Of a DNA stretch of 64,000 nt, positions 17,999 to 26,164 are shown piece by piece. The stretch comes from UBA2336 sp964419145 (lineage in GTDB: Bacteria > Bacteroidota > Bacteroidia > Cytophagales > Cyclobacteriaceae). Within the stretch, counting starts at the first letter, position 1. The number at the start of each line of letters is the position of its first letter. The stretch spans positions 930,001-994,000 of the forward strand of contig CAYQOM010000001.1 of the NCBI GenBank assembly GCA_964419145.1, given 5' to 3'. Made by a program: the position numbers and the translations under genes. The notes under the pieces were generated by a model. That model saw nothing but the letters and a program-made list of their open reading frames with translations, had not been told where the DNA came from and ran no database searches.

Positions 17999-18055
17999 TA
18001 GTCTTCGCGACCTCCGAACCGCATTCTCATTTAAATTAGAATATACCTTTGTACC

Positions 18056-18724
18056 ATGCTTCATAAAACCCCCGGCATTGTTTTTCGGTTCACCAAGTTC
18101 GGGGATACCTCTATCATTGTGAACATCTTCACCGAGGCTTTCGGTTTGCAGAGTTACATTGTTAATGGTGTGCGCAGTGCATCCGCCAAAGGGAAAATGG
18201 CATTATACCAACCGCTTACGTTGTTGGACATGGTGGTGTACCACAAGGAGAATGCGCAGGTAAAACGCATGAAGGAAGTAAAATGCCTTCACCAATATCA
18301 CTCCTTGCATGCCGATGTGAAGAAATCAACCATAGCCATGTTTCTGGCTGAATTGCTGAACAAAGCGGTGAAGGATGAAAGCCATGCACAGGAATTGTAT
18401 GCGTTTATTTCCGATTCATTAATAGCCCTGGATGATACAACGCATAATTTTGAAAACTTCCACCTGATTTTTCTGGTAAAGCTCAGCCGGTTTTTAGGGT
18501 TTGGCGCGCACCATGTGCACGAAGTTACAGGCCGCAGAATGGTGGATAGCGCATTGGAACTGTTGCTTGATACTTTGTTGAATGCAGAGTACCATACACA
18601 CCTGTCCATGTCGGTGGCCCAACGCAGGGATCTGCTAGATGTGCTTCTGAATTTTTATAAAGATCACCTGGATACGTTGGGCGAGTTTAAGTCGGTGCCG
18701 GTTTTGAAAGAAATATTCACGTAA
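18056..18724 (+). CDS. recO: DNA repair protein RecO
   Basis: RecO helps load RecA at gapped DNA in the RecFOR pathway. At 222 residues it is slightly short, as in many Bacteroidota. The OB-fold N-terminus reads KTPGIVFRFTKFGDTSIIVNIFTE. The zinc-finger cysteines of longer RecO proteins are not present, and the helical C-terminal half (LVKLSRFLGFGA) is conserved. A TACCTTTG -7 box (18044-18051) lies only four bases before the ATG, so the transcript could have almost no leader if it is used. tdk-porZ-recO is a recurrent order in the phylum. Confidence 0.9.
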   Translation: MLHKTPGIVFRFTKFGDTSIIVNIFTEAFGLQSYIVNGVRSASAKGKMALYQPLTLLDMVVYHKENAQVKRMKEVKCLHQYHSLHADVKKSTIAMFLAELLNKAVKDESHAQELYAFISDSLIALDDTTHNFENFHLIFLVKLSRFLGFGAHHVHEVTGRRMVDSALELLLDTLLNAEYHTHLSMSVAQRRDLLDVLLNFYKDHLDTLGEFKSVPVLKEIFT

Positions 18725-18751
18725 TTTGCCTGCTCTTGAAATTTATAAAAT

Positions 18752-19108
18752 ATGAAAGCCCTGGTTTGCGAAGACGATAAAGTAGTGCTAAAGGTAATTG
18801 AAGTGGCCATGGCCGAAGAAGGCATTGAAGCCACCCTGGTTAACAACGGACAAAAGGCATTGGACTTATTGACTCAAAACGATTATGACCTGATTGTAAC
18901 CGATATTCACATGCCCTATGTAAATGGCGATGCCGTACTGGATTTTGTACATAAGGAACAAGGCAAGAAAACACCTGTCATCATGATCTCTTCTGATAAT
19001 CAGGAAGAAGTGGTGACCATGGCCATGAAAGCCGGGGTGCATGCGTTTGTCTCCAAACCGGTAAGTGTAGAGCGTTTACGAAAAGTTATCCGCGAGGTGA
19101 GGGGCTAA
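18752..19108 (+). CDS. Single-domain response regulator (CheY-like receiver)
   Basis: It is a 118-residue stand-alone receiver. The acidic pocket is CEDDK near residue 6, the phosphoacceptor Asp is in LIVTDIHMPYVNG near residue 51, MISSD supplies the Ser/Thr switch and SKPV the conserved lysine. No output domain is attached, so it must signal by protein contact. It lies 27 bases after recO on the same strand. Its last 23 bases overlap, tail to tail, the end of the OmpR-type regulator. Its kinase is not known, and the neighbouring histidine kinase is a possible partner. Confidence 0.92.
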   Translation: MKALVCEDDKVVLKVIEVAMAEEGIEATLVNNGQKALDLLTQNDYDLIVTDIHMPYVNGDAVLDFVHKEQGKKTPVIMISSDNQEEVVTMAMKAGVHAFVSKPVSVERLRKVIREVRG

Positions 19109-19796
19109 CAGCTTGCGCGATTTCCAGTTTAAATCCCACTCCGTGATAATTCACGATTTGAACGCTGGGATCATCTTTTAAATATTTGCGCAGTTTAGAG
19201 ATGAATACATCCATGCTTCGGCCCAAAAAATAATCGTCATCACCCCAAACCGATTTTAAAATTTCATCTCGTTTCAATACACGATCGCGGTGAATGAATA
19301 ATAACCGAAGCACTTCTGCTTCACGCGAAGTGAGTGTGCGTTCATGTTCATGATTTTTCAATTTGAAATTTGCGTAATCAAATTGATAGGTGCCTAAGGC
19401 AATAGTTTTGTCCTCATCGGCTGCAGATTTTGCACGCTTGAGAAAAACTTCAACCCGGCAAAATAATTCTTCCAGGCTGAAAGGTTTGGTAATGTAATCG
19501 TCTGCACCGGTACGAAAGCCTTCCAGTTTATCTTCCGTCATGGCTTTGGCGGTAAGAAATAAAATGGGAACATCGCGGTCGTGTTCGCGTATGCTCCGGG
19601 CCAGACTAAACCCATCTTTTTTGGGCATCATCACATCCAGAATGCAAAGCTGAAATTTTTGTTCCTGAAAAAGTTTCAATCCTTCTTCGCCATCGCGCCC
19701 CAGCGTAACGGCATAGCCTTGCATGCTCAGGTTATCCTGGATAACAAATCCCAGGTTTGGATCATCTTCAACAACAAGAATAGTAGGTTTACTCAT
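19086..19796 (-). CDS. OmpR/PhoB-family response regulator
   Basis: This DNA-binding response regulator of 236 residues has an N-terminal receiver with EDD, the phosphoacceptor in LCILDVMMPKKDG near residue 54, LTAKA and the lysine in TKPFS. The C-terminal winged helix contains LTSREAEVLRLLF, RDEILKSVWGDDDYFLGRSMDVFISKLRKYL and NYHGVGFKL elements. Its start overlaps the histidine kinase stop by four bases, so the two form one kinase-regulator operon. The phased TTAACA repeats at 21101-21138 in front of the kinase gene are the kind of tandem site OmpR-family proteins bind, suggesting autoregulation. Confidence 0.95.
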   Translation of the reverse strand: MSKPTILVVEDDPNLGFVIQDNLSMQGYAVTLGRDGEEGLKLFQEQKFQLCILDVMMPKKDGFSLARSIREHDRDVPILFLTAKAMTEDKLEGFRTGADDYITKPFSLEELFCRVEVFLKRAKSAADEDKTIALGTYQFDYANFKLKNHEHERTLTSREAEVLRLLFIHRDRVLKRDEILKSVWGDDDYFLGRSMDVFISKLRKYLKDDPSVQIVNYHGVGFKLEIAQAVSPSPRG

Positions 19797-21061
19797 GCAG
19801 TGGGTAATAAAATGGTAAATGCGCAGCCCTTTCCGGGTTCGCTGGCTACAGTAATCCTTCCACGATGGGCCTCTACAATTTGTTTCACGTAATGCAGGCC
19901 AAGCCCAAAACCTTTTACGTCATGCACGTTTCCGGTAGGTACGCGATAGAATTTCTGAAAAATTCGCCTTTTGTTTTCATCGCTGATGCCAATCCCGTTG
20001 TCTTTAACAGTTAAGGAAAGTGTGCCGGCATTTAATTCTGTTTGAATGGTAATGGAAGGCTTGCTTGTACAATACTTTATGGCGTTGTCAAGCAAATTAA
20101 AAATCACGTTGGTCAGGTGATGTCGGTCGGCTGGAAGGTTAGATGAGGGTGCGTTTAAATTCAATTGAATTGATCCTTGCCTTTCTTGCAACGCAAGGTC
20201 AATGCTTTGAGCCACTTCTTGAATGATCTCATGCAGGTTAACGGTTTCTTTCTTTAAGCCAACATCTTCCTTATCCAGTTTGGCCATTTGCAACACACGC
20301 TCAACGTGTTGTTTTAAGCGTTTGTTTTCATTTTCGATTATGGTGGCATACTGCAATAAGCGCTCAGGCTGCTGCACAATGTTGGTGTCTTTCAACACTT
20401 CCGTTGAAACCGCAATGGTAGAGATGGGCGTTTTGAATTCATGCGTCATGTTGTTGATGAAGTCTTTCTGTATTTCAGAGAGACGTTTCTGCTTGAGAAT
20501 TACAAACAACGTATAGCCAAAGAACACAATCACAATCAGCAATACAGCCGATGAAAAAGACCAGATGCCCATCTGGTTTAAAATCTGCGCCTCGCGGTTG
20601 GGAAACTGTACACCGAAATAATAGCCGGCATTGACCCATTTGGGTAGGTTTGGATTTTGTTCACGTTTACTGACTTTATCACTCAGCTTCACATAGTTTC
20701 CATATACCATTTTTTCATGGGTGCAGTCGTAGATGCCGTATTCAAAATCAGCTTGTATGTTTCGCTTTTCAAATTCTGAACGCAACAAAAACTCCAACAG
20801 GTTGGCATCAATATCACTGTTCACCATCACCACATAATAATTGGTGGAGATTTGTTTTACCGGATTGTTTGCCGGAGAGGGTGTGTTGTTGAGCGAAAAA
20901 ATCTGAGACGCCACATTGAATAAGGCCGTGTTTACCTGCCGGTCGAATTCCGCCTCCTTCAAACCAAAGGCACGCTTCACCCAATAGATCTGGGTAATGG
21001 AGATACCCAGGATGCTGATCGTGGCCAATACAACGATAAACCGGATGGTGGAGCTTTTCAC
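19793..21061 (-). CDS. Sensor histidine kinase
   Basis: This is a membrane kinase of 422 residues. One transmembrane helix lies near residues 8-28 and another near 175-195, enclosing a periplasmic sensor of about 145 residues with no recognised fold. The cytoplasmic part holds the H-box with phosphoacceptor His (NNMTHEFKTPIS), the N-box (NVIFNLLDNAIKYC), the G1 motif (DNGIGIS) and GFGLGLHYV. The start is a GTG at 21059-21061. It is translated with the OmpR-type regulator (ATGA overlap). The stimulus is unknown. Confidence 0.94.
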   Translation of the reverse strand: MKSSTIRFIVVLATISILGISITQIYWVKRAFGLKEAEFDRQVNTALFNVASQIFSLNNTPSPANNPVKQISTNYYVVMVNSDIDANLLEFLLRSEFEKRNIQADFEYGIYDCTHEKMVYGNYVKLSDKVSKREQNPNLPKWVNAGYYFGVQFPNREAQILNQMGIWSFSSAVLLIVIVFFGYTLFVILKQKRLSEIQKDFINNMTHEFKTPISTIAVSTEVLKDTNIVQQPERLLQYATIIENENKRLKQHVERVLQMAKLDKEDVGLKKETVNLHEIIQEVAQSIDLALQERQGSIQLNLNAPSSNLPADRHHLTNVIFNLLDNAIKYCTSKPSITIQTELNAGTLSLTVKDNGIGISDENKRRIFQKFYRVPTGNVHDVKGFGLGLHYVKQIVEAHRGRITVASEPGKGCAFTILLPTA

Positions 21062-21100
21062 AACTTAAAAGTACAAGGAAATTCAGGGGACAAACAAGGT

Positions 21101-21138
21101 TTAACAAGTCATTAACATTTGTTATCAATCCATTAACA
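21101..21138. promoter_or_regulatory. Four helically phased TTAACA repeats, likely response-regulator site
   Basis: TTAACA occurs at 21101-21106, 21112-21117 and 21133-21138, with TTATCA at 21122-21127. The steps are 11, 10 and 11 bases, close to one DNA turn each. A longer match, CATTAACANNTGTT, is found at 21110-21123 and 21131-21144. The array lies about 40 bases upstream of the kinase GTG. A TACTTTTA box (21073-21066, minus strand) lies between. Tandem direct repeats of this spacing are typical of OmpR/PhoB-family binding sites, so control by the adjacent regulator is inferred. The DUF1573 gene on the other side could also be a target. Confidence 0.5.
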
Positions 21139-21213
21139 CCTGTTCATATTGAATTTGACGTGTTTTGACTCACCGATCGGAAATAAATGTTTCAACTCAA
21201 TCAATTATCACCA

Positions 21214-21627
21214 ATGAAAAAAACCATCATTTTAATGCTGGCCACCGTAGTAGCTATGGTAGCCGCGGCCCAACAGTTGGCCGTAACAAACAATACCTCA
21301 CCTATCGTTCGCATCGCGGATGCAGCTTTTGCGTGGGACGAGACCGTTTATGATTTTGGCAAGATCAAACTAAACGAACCCGTAACGCATGAGTTTACCT
21401 TCACCAATTCGGGTGATGAACCCCTCGTAATTTCTGCGGTGAAGGCATCTTGTGGATGCACGGTAACCGAGTACACCAAAGATCCAATTCCTGCGGGAGG
21501 CAAGGGCTTTGTGAAGGCAACTTACAATGCAGCCAAAGCAGGTGTGTTTTCCAAAACGGTAACCATTTCGGCAAACACTTCCGAAAGTACGGTGTTGCTC
21601 ACCATTAAGGGAGAGGTAATGGAATAG
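21214..21627 (+). CDS. DUF1573-domain secreted protein
   Basis: This 137-residue exported protein runs from the ATG at 21214, whose signal peptide ends near AAAQQ (about residue 20). The rest is one immunoglobulin-like DUF1573 domain, with the characteristic YDFGKIK and FTFTNSGDEPLVI, then ASCGCT near residue 83 and PAGGKG. The family is abundant in Bacteroidota and of unknown biochemical role. It is divergent from the kinase/regulator pair, with the phased repeats between them, so it may be under that regulator. A second in-frame start nine codons upstream would spoil the signal peptide. Confidence 0.87.
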   Translation: MKKTIILMLATVVAMVAAAQQLAVTNNTSPIVRIADAAFAWDETVYDFGKIKLNEPVTHEFTFTNSGDEPLVISAVKASCGCTVTEYTKDPIPAGGKGFVKATYNAAKAGVFSKTVTISANTSESTVLLTIKGEVME

Positions 21628-21665
21628 CAATATTCACTTTTAGTCAAATGGCCTAAAAATTTTCA

Positions 21666-21744
21666 GCACATCTGAGCAGCGCCTCTTTCTATCTTTGGAC
21701 TGGAAAGGAATGTGGGGATAGAAAGCAGCGATGATCAGATGTGC
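21666..21744. other. Long interrupted inverted repeat upstream of ppc (stem 1)
   Basis: GCACATCTGA (21666-21675) pairs perfectly with TCAGATGTGC (21735-21744). CTTTCTATC (21685-21693) pairs with GATAGAAAG (21717-21725). The two helices are separated by a symmetric 9/9-base internal loop, both sides of which contain CAGCG, and are capped by a 23-base loop. Nineteen perfect base pairs in this order are unlikely by chance. It could be a leader RNA structure, a transcription signal or part of a dispersed element. A TATCTTTG box (21690-21697) lies inside it, which would place the -7 element in the stem. Confidence 0.6.
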
Positions 21745-21746
21745 GG

Positions 21747-21791
21747 GGCCATGCCTGCCTAGCCGATGCGGCTACGCAAAGGCAGGCGGCC
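21747..21791. other. GC-rich compound hairpin upstream of ppc (stem 2)
   Basis: GGCC (21747-21750), a two-base bulge and GCCTGCCT (21753-21760) pair with AGGCAGGC (21780-21787) and GGCC (21788-21791). Inside lies a second small hairpin, AGCC-GATGC-GGCT (21761-21773). GCCTGCC/GGCAGGC inverted motifs suggest a dispersed palindromic element, and CAGGCCTG arms recur at 24405-24430 on the other side of ppc. Confidence 0.55.
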
Positions 21792-21803
21792 CTGGAGCAC
21801 ATA

Positions 21804-21833
21804 ACAGATTTGCAAAACAGTTGGGTAATCTGT
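21804..21833. other. Third hairpin, at the ppc start (stem 3)
   Basis: ACAGATT (21804-21810) pairs with AATCTGT (21827-21833) around a 16-base loop. The right arm covers the upstream GTG at 21832 and ends 22 bases before the ATG at 21856. If transcribed it would lie in the ribosome-loading zone. Confidence 0.45.
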
Positions 21834-21855
21834 GCATCAGGAATTAGATTTGTTC

Positions 21856-24399
21856 ATGGCTTCAGCATTTGATCAAATCGTCTCCACCCGGTATCACATT
21901 TACAACAGTCTTTTCTTAAATCTACCCTTCAGTAAAATTTACCGAACCGGCACGTTGTTGCCTTTCGTGCAACAATATGCTGAAGAGGGGTTTGAAGAAG
22001 GCAAAGATCCGCAAGAGATTGTTGAACAATTTTTTAGCGACTTCGCTCCGAAAACCTCACCTGAAGAGCGGTTCGATCTGCTGTTCAGTTTCATTCAATA
22101 TGCCGAACGCCAGGTAGTGCTTTTCGATTCCATTGAGGATGCAGCATTTGATAAGGTGAACGACCTGAACGGAAAGGGAACTGTATCGGCTTTGCTGTTG
22201 CGTGCATCTTCGGATGAAAGGCTTCAAAAACTTCGGAAGAAATTAGAGCAATTCAGTGTACGGGTGGTGCTTACCGCTCACCCCACGCAGTTTTATCCCG
22301 GTAATGTGCTGGCCATCATCAACGACCTGGAGCAAGCCATTCGCCACGATAACCTGGCCGACATTAATGCACTGCTTCAGCAATTAGGTAAAACACCCAT
22401 CATCAATCGCGAAAAGCCTTCTCCATATGAGGAGGCGGTAAGCTTGTGCTGGTATCTGGAAAACGTGTTTTATAATGCCGCACCTGAAATTGTTTCACGT
22501 CTGATTCGTGCGTTGGGCCATACGCCTCAAGAATGGAAAAACTATAACCTGATCAGCATCGGATTTTGGCCAGGCGGTGATCGGGATGGAAACCCGTTTG
22601 TTACACACGACATCACCTTGAAAGTATCGGCACGTTTAAAGGAAACGATTTTAAAGTGCTACCATCGTGATCTGAGAATACTCAGACGCAGGTTAACGTT
22701 TCGTGGAGTGGATGCATTGGTGGTGGAGGCAGAACGCAATGTATATGAAGCTATTTATTACGCAGGCAAAGGTTATCGTAAATCAGATGAATTGCTGGCT
22801 GTGATTTTTCGCATTCGTGAGTTATTGGTGAATGAACATCAGGGATTGTTTGTCGAGCAGTTGGATGTGTTTATTGTTAAGGTGAAGATGTTCGGTTTCT
22901 TTTTTGCCGGCATGGATGTGCGCCAGGATAGTCGCAAGCATGCACATGCATGGAAGGAAATTTTAGCGACACAGAAAGTGAAGAATTTTGATTCACTCAG
23001 CGAAGAACAGCAGGTAAAGCAATTACTGAAAACCAATATCGACCTGAAGAAAGTAAAAGTAAAAGATCCGTTTGTGCGCGAGCTGATTGACACGGTGTAT
23101 ACCATTGGTGAAATACAACGACAAAATGGTGAGGAGGCTTGCCATCGGTATGTGATCAGTAACTGTGGATCAGTGAAAGACATCATTAGCGTATTTCAAC
23201 TGGCGCGATTGGCAATGGGTACGCGTCAAGGGGTGACCCTTGACATTGTTCCGTTATTTGAAACCATCGATGACCTGGCGCATGCGGGTGAGGTGATGGA
23301 GAGACTGTACAGCTTACCGGAATACAAAAAGCACTTACAAAAGCGAGGCAACAAGCAAACCATTATGGTCGGTTTTTCGGATGGCACAAAAGATGGCGGA
23401 TACCTGCGCGCAAACTGGTCGATTTTCAGAGCGAAGGAAAACCTCACGCGTATTTCACGCCAGCATGATGTAACCGTGGTGTTCTTTGATGGCCGTGGTG
23501 GACCACCGGCACGTGGGGGTGGCAACACGCACGATTTTTATGCTTCGCTGGGAAGTTCGATAGAGGATCACGAAGTGCAGCTAACGGTGCAAGGACAAAC
23601 CATCAGTTCCGGTTTCGGCAAGATTAATTCGTGTCGCTTTAGCCTGGAGCAGTTGCTTTCGGCTGGTGTGGAACGCGAGGTTTTTGGTGAGGAAGCCACT
23701 GAATTGACCAAAGAAGATAAACAGGTATTGGATGAATTGGCGGAAGCCGGTTACCAGGCCTACCTGAAACTAAAGCATGACAATAAGTTTGTTCCCTACC
23801 TGGAGAAGATTACACCGCTTTCTTTTTTTGGAGAAACCAATATTGGTTCACGTCCGGTGAAGCGCAATGCAGCTGATGGATTGAAGTTTGAAGACCTACG
23901 TGCCATTCCGTTCGTGGGCGCATGGGCACAAATGAAGCAAAACATCCCCGGTTTTTATGGTGTGGGATCAGCACTGGAAGAAATGAAGCAGCACGGTCAA
24001 TACACCAAGCTGAAGAATTTGTACAAGCGTTCCCTGTTTTTCAGAACGTTGTTGGCCAACAGCATGATGTCGCTGACCAAAACGTATTATCCGGCCACGC
24101 GCTACCTGTCAAAAGATGATGAGTTTGGTGCGTTCTGGAACATGATGTTTGACGAGTACAAGCTCGCCTGCAAACGCGTATTGGAAGTTACAGCGCATGA
24201 TGAATTGATGCAGAATAATCCATTGAACCGCGATTCAATAAAACTACGCGAGCGTATTGTATTGCCGCTTATTGCCATTCAGCAATTTGCGTTGCAGCGT
24301 CTGCGTAATGAAACGGACAAGAAGCACACCAAAGCGTATCAAAAACTGGTGTTGCGCTGCATGTTTGGGATTATTAATGCGGCTCGAAACTCGGCCTAA
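21856..24399 (+). CDS. ppc: Phosphoenolpyruvate carboxylase
   Basis: It carboxylates PEP to oxaloacetate to replenish the TCA cycle. The protein is 847 residues from the ATG at 21856 (MASAFDQIV), or 855 from a GTG eight codons earlier at 21832. The latter lies inside a hairpin arm, so I prefer the ATG. Core motifs are VVLTAHPTQFYPG with the catalytic histidine, IGFWPGGDRDGNPFVT, VGFSDGTKDGGY, FFDGRGGPPARGGG and the C-terminal region with QNNPLNRDSIKLRERI. The last resembles the effector-binding end of the family. A three-hairpin region precedes the gene and a perfect inverted repeat follows it. Confidence 0.95.
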   Translation: MASAFDQIVSTRYHIYNSLFLNLPFSKIYRTGTLLPFVQQYAEEGFEEGKDPQEIVEQFFSDFAPKTSPEERFDLLFSFIQYAERQVVLFDSIEDAAFDKVNDLNGKGTVSALLLRASSDERLQKLRKKLEQFSVRVVLTAHPTQFYPGNVLAIINDLEQAIRHDNLADINALLQQLGKTPIINREKPSPYEEAVSLCWYLENVFYNAAPEIVSRLIRALGHTPQEWKNYNLISIGFWPGGDRDGNPFVTHDITLKVSARLKETILKCYHRDLRILRRRLTFRGVDALVVEAERNVYEAIYYAGKGYRKSDELLAVIFRIRELLVNEHQGLFVEQLDVFIVKVKMFGFFFAGMDVRQDSRKHAHAWKEILATQKVKNFDSLSEEQQVKQLLKTNIDLKKVKVKDPFVRELIDTVYTIGEIQRQNGEEACHRYVISNCGSVKDIISVFQLARLAMGTRQGVTLDIVPLFETIDDLAHAGEVMERLYSLPEYKKHLQKRGNKQTIMVGFSDGTKDGGYLRANWSIFRAKENLTRISRQHDVTVVFFDGRGGPPARGGGNTHDFYASLGSSIEDHEVQLTVQGQTISSGFGKINSCRFSLEQLLSAGVEREVFGEEATELTKEDKQVLDELAEAGYQAYLKLKHDNKFVPYLEKITPLSFFGETNIGSRPVKRNAADGLKFEDLRAIPFVGAWAQMKQNIPGFYGVGSALEEMKQHGQYTKLKNLYKRSLFFRTLLANSMMSLTKTYYPATRYLSKDDEFGAFWNMMFDEYKLACKRVLEVTAHDELMQNNPLNRDSIKLRERIVLPLIAIQQFALQRLRNETDKKHTKAYQKLVLRCMFGIINAARNSA

Positions 24400-24404
24400 T
24401 ATTA

Positions 24405-24430
24405 TTCAGGCCTGTGTCGGCAGGCCTGAA
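24405..24430. terminator. Perfect inverted repeat after ppc
   Basis: TTCAGGCCTG (24405-24414) and CAGGCCTGAA (24421-24430) form a 10-bp perfect stem with a 6-base loop, 6 bases after the ppc stop. There is no T-run, so it may terminate weakly, protect the 3' end, or be a copy of a dispersed palindrome. Its core is related to the GCCTGCC motif upstream of ppc. Confidence 0.5.
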
Positions 24431-24459
24431 ATGTGTACCTTCACATAAATTTTGCGCCC

Positions 24460-26133
24460 ATGAAAACCTTTTTACCTATCCTGTCCGGCTTTTTGCTGAT
24501 GGCCCTGCTGGTTTTTGATTCTTGCTCATCCGGTAAGAAATCATTTGTTCGCGGCAATTATTTCGATGCCGTCATGACATCCACCAACCGCTTGCGAAGA
24601 GATCAGGACCATAAGAAATCGGTGGAGACTTTGCGCGAAGCGTATCCCATGGCTGTTTCTTTTTACGAGGATCAGGCGAAAACAGCGTTGGCATCAAATG
24701 CGCAATTCAAGTGGTCGAGCGTGGTGAATGCCTACAGCACCATTAATGTGATGTATGATGAAATCAGGCGCTCACCGGGCGCATTGCGTGTCATTCCTAA
24801 CCCAGTAAATTATTATGACAAGTTGGCGGATGCCAAGCAACAGGCTGCAGCGGAGCGCTACGATGCTGGAGTAGCTGCACTGGCTTTGAATAATCGTGAT
24901 AAAGCCAAGGAGGCCTACCGGCATTTTCAGCAGGTAGAGACTTTTGTTCCGGGATATAAGGATGTTCAGGATATGTTGAAGGCGGCTTTATGGGCTGCCA
25001 CCGTAAAGGTGTTGGTAGAACCCATTCCGGTACAAACACGCAACATCGGTGTAAGTGCTGATTTCTTTAACGATAAGGTTTCCGAGTTTTTACACAGCAC
25101 CACCATCAATGAGTTTGTAAAATTCTACACGTTGAAAGAAGCTCAAACCATTAATCTGACGCCTGACCACATCGTTAAAATTTCGTTTGATGAGTTTGCT
25201 GTAGGTGAAGTGTTTCTCTATGAGAAAGAGTACGCCCTTACAAGAGATAGCATTGTGATGGCAACCTATGTAGCCCAAACACCTGTGACAGAGAAGCCGG
25301 CCGATGGAACCGATAAGCCGAAGGATACGGAAAAGCCCGAAGATCAGCCAACCGATGAAAAGCCTGTAGAGGAAAAACCGGTTGATGAAAAGAAGGAAGA
25401 GAAGCCGGTTGATGACAAAAAAGAAGAACCAAAAGATCAACCGAAAGACGAGCCAAAAGATGATCCGTCAGACAAGCCGAAGGATGAAGAACCACTGCCC
25501 GGTGATGATGACTTTGAGGAAAAGATTGACGAAAAGGATCGCGTAACGGTTTGCCACATTCCTCCTGGAAATCCAGCCGCCAAACATACGCTCACCATTT
25601 CCAAAAATGCGTTGGCCGCCCATTTGGCGCATGGTGATGTATTGGGCAAGTGTGAAGATGAAAAGGGAAAGGGAAACAGCGACAAGAAGAATGACAACAA
25701 GGGTAAGGGCAATGGAAATGGTGGTGCGCAATATGCATCAAATGAAAAGTTTGAGCGTTTTGCACATGATGCGGAGAAGTTAAACGGGCATCTGAACATT
25801 TCGGATGATACGTTGAAAGTGTACGGCTCCGTAAAAGCGACCTATTACTATTCGCGCAAAACAACCACCTCAAAGGGACTAGTGAATTTTCAGATTATTG
25901 AATTACCATCAAACCGCATATTGGCGGTTGAAAAAATGCCCGGTGAATTTGTGTGGGTATCGGAGTGGGCAACCTTTAACGGAGATGAGCGTGCCTTAAC
26001 GCCTAAGCAATTGCAAATTAGCAAACAAAAGGAGCAACTGCCGCCCCAACCACAGGAGTTATTCATCGAATTCACCCGCCCGATCTATGATCAACTGACT
26101 ACGAAGTTGCGGGAGTTTTATAAAAACTATTGA
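24460..26133 (+). CDS. Lipoprotein with acidic-basic repeat region and a CHIPPGN domain
   Basis: The function is unknown. From the ATG at 24460 (557 residues) a lipoprotein signal peptide ends at FDSC near residue 24. Residues 25-265 are helical and TPR-like (YFDAVMTSTNRL, NRDKAKEAYRHF). A low-complexity K/E/D/P segment (about 270-355, many DKPKD and EEKPVDE units) follows. Next is a compact module near 360-400 starting VTVCHIPPGNPA and containing LAAHLAHGD and GKC, a cysteine/histidine motif seen in many secreted proteins of unknown role. A Gly/Asn/Lys linker leads to a final domain. It should sit on an outer or inner membrane surface. Repeat-rich linkers are prone to length change. Confidence 0.8.
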   Translation: MKTFLPILSGFLLMALLVFDSCSSGKKSFVRGNYFDAVMTSTNRLRRDQDHKKSVETLREAYPMAVSFYEDQAKTALASNAQFKWSSVVNAYSTINVMYDEIRRSPGALRVIPNPVNYYDKLADAKQQAAAERYDAGVAALALNNRDKAKEAYRHFQQVETFVPGYKDVQDMLKAALWAATVKVLVEPIPVQTRNIGVSADFFNDKVSEFLHSTTINEFVKFYTLKEAQTINLTPDHIVKISFDEFAVGEVFLYEKEYALTRDSIVMATYVAQTPVTEKPADGTDKPKDTEKPEDQPTDEKPVEEKPVDEKKEEKPVDDKKEEPKDQPKDEPKDDPSDKPKDEEPLPGDDDFEEKIDEKDRVTVCHIPPGNPAAKHTLTISKNALAAHLAHGDVLGKCEDEKGKGNSDKKNDNKGKGNGNGGAQYASNEKFERFAHDAEKLNGHLNISDDTLKVYGSVKATYYYSRKTTTSKGLVNFQIIELPSNRILAVEKMPGEFVWVSEWATFNGDERALTPKQLQISKQKEQLPPQPQELFIEFTRPIYDQLTTKLREFYKNY

Positions 26134-26164
26134 CGCAAATGACTTTATCTTAAACCATAAATAT

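Noticed and set aside
19086..19108. 23-base tail-to-tail overlap of the CheY-like and OmpR-like genes as a new regulatory device
   Set aside because: Similar convergent overlaps occur elsewhere here (osmC/ytxJ, gltD/arginase), so this looks like general gene compaction.
21832..21834. GTG as the ppc start
   Set aside because: The GTG overlaps the right arm of the third hairpin and adds only eight poorly conserved residues; the ATG at 21856 gives a cleaner start. It is not fully excluded.
25437..25799. Minus-strand frames opposite the lipoprotein's charged linker
   Set aside because: They are the mirror image of the repetitive K/E/D/P coding DNA, with Phe/Ser/Leu/Pro runs and no start context.
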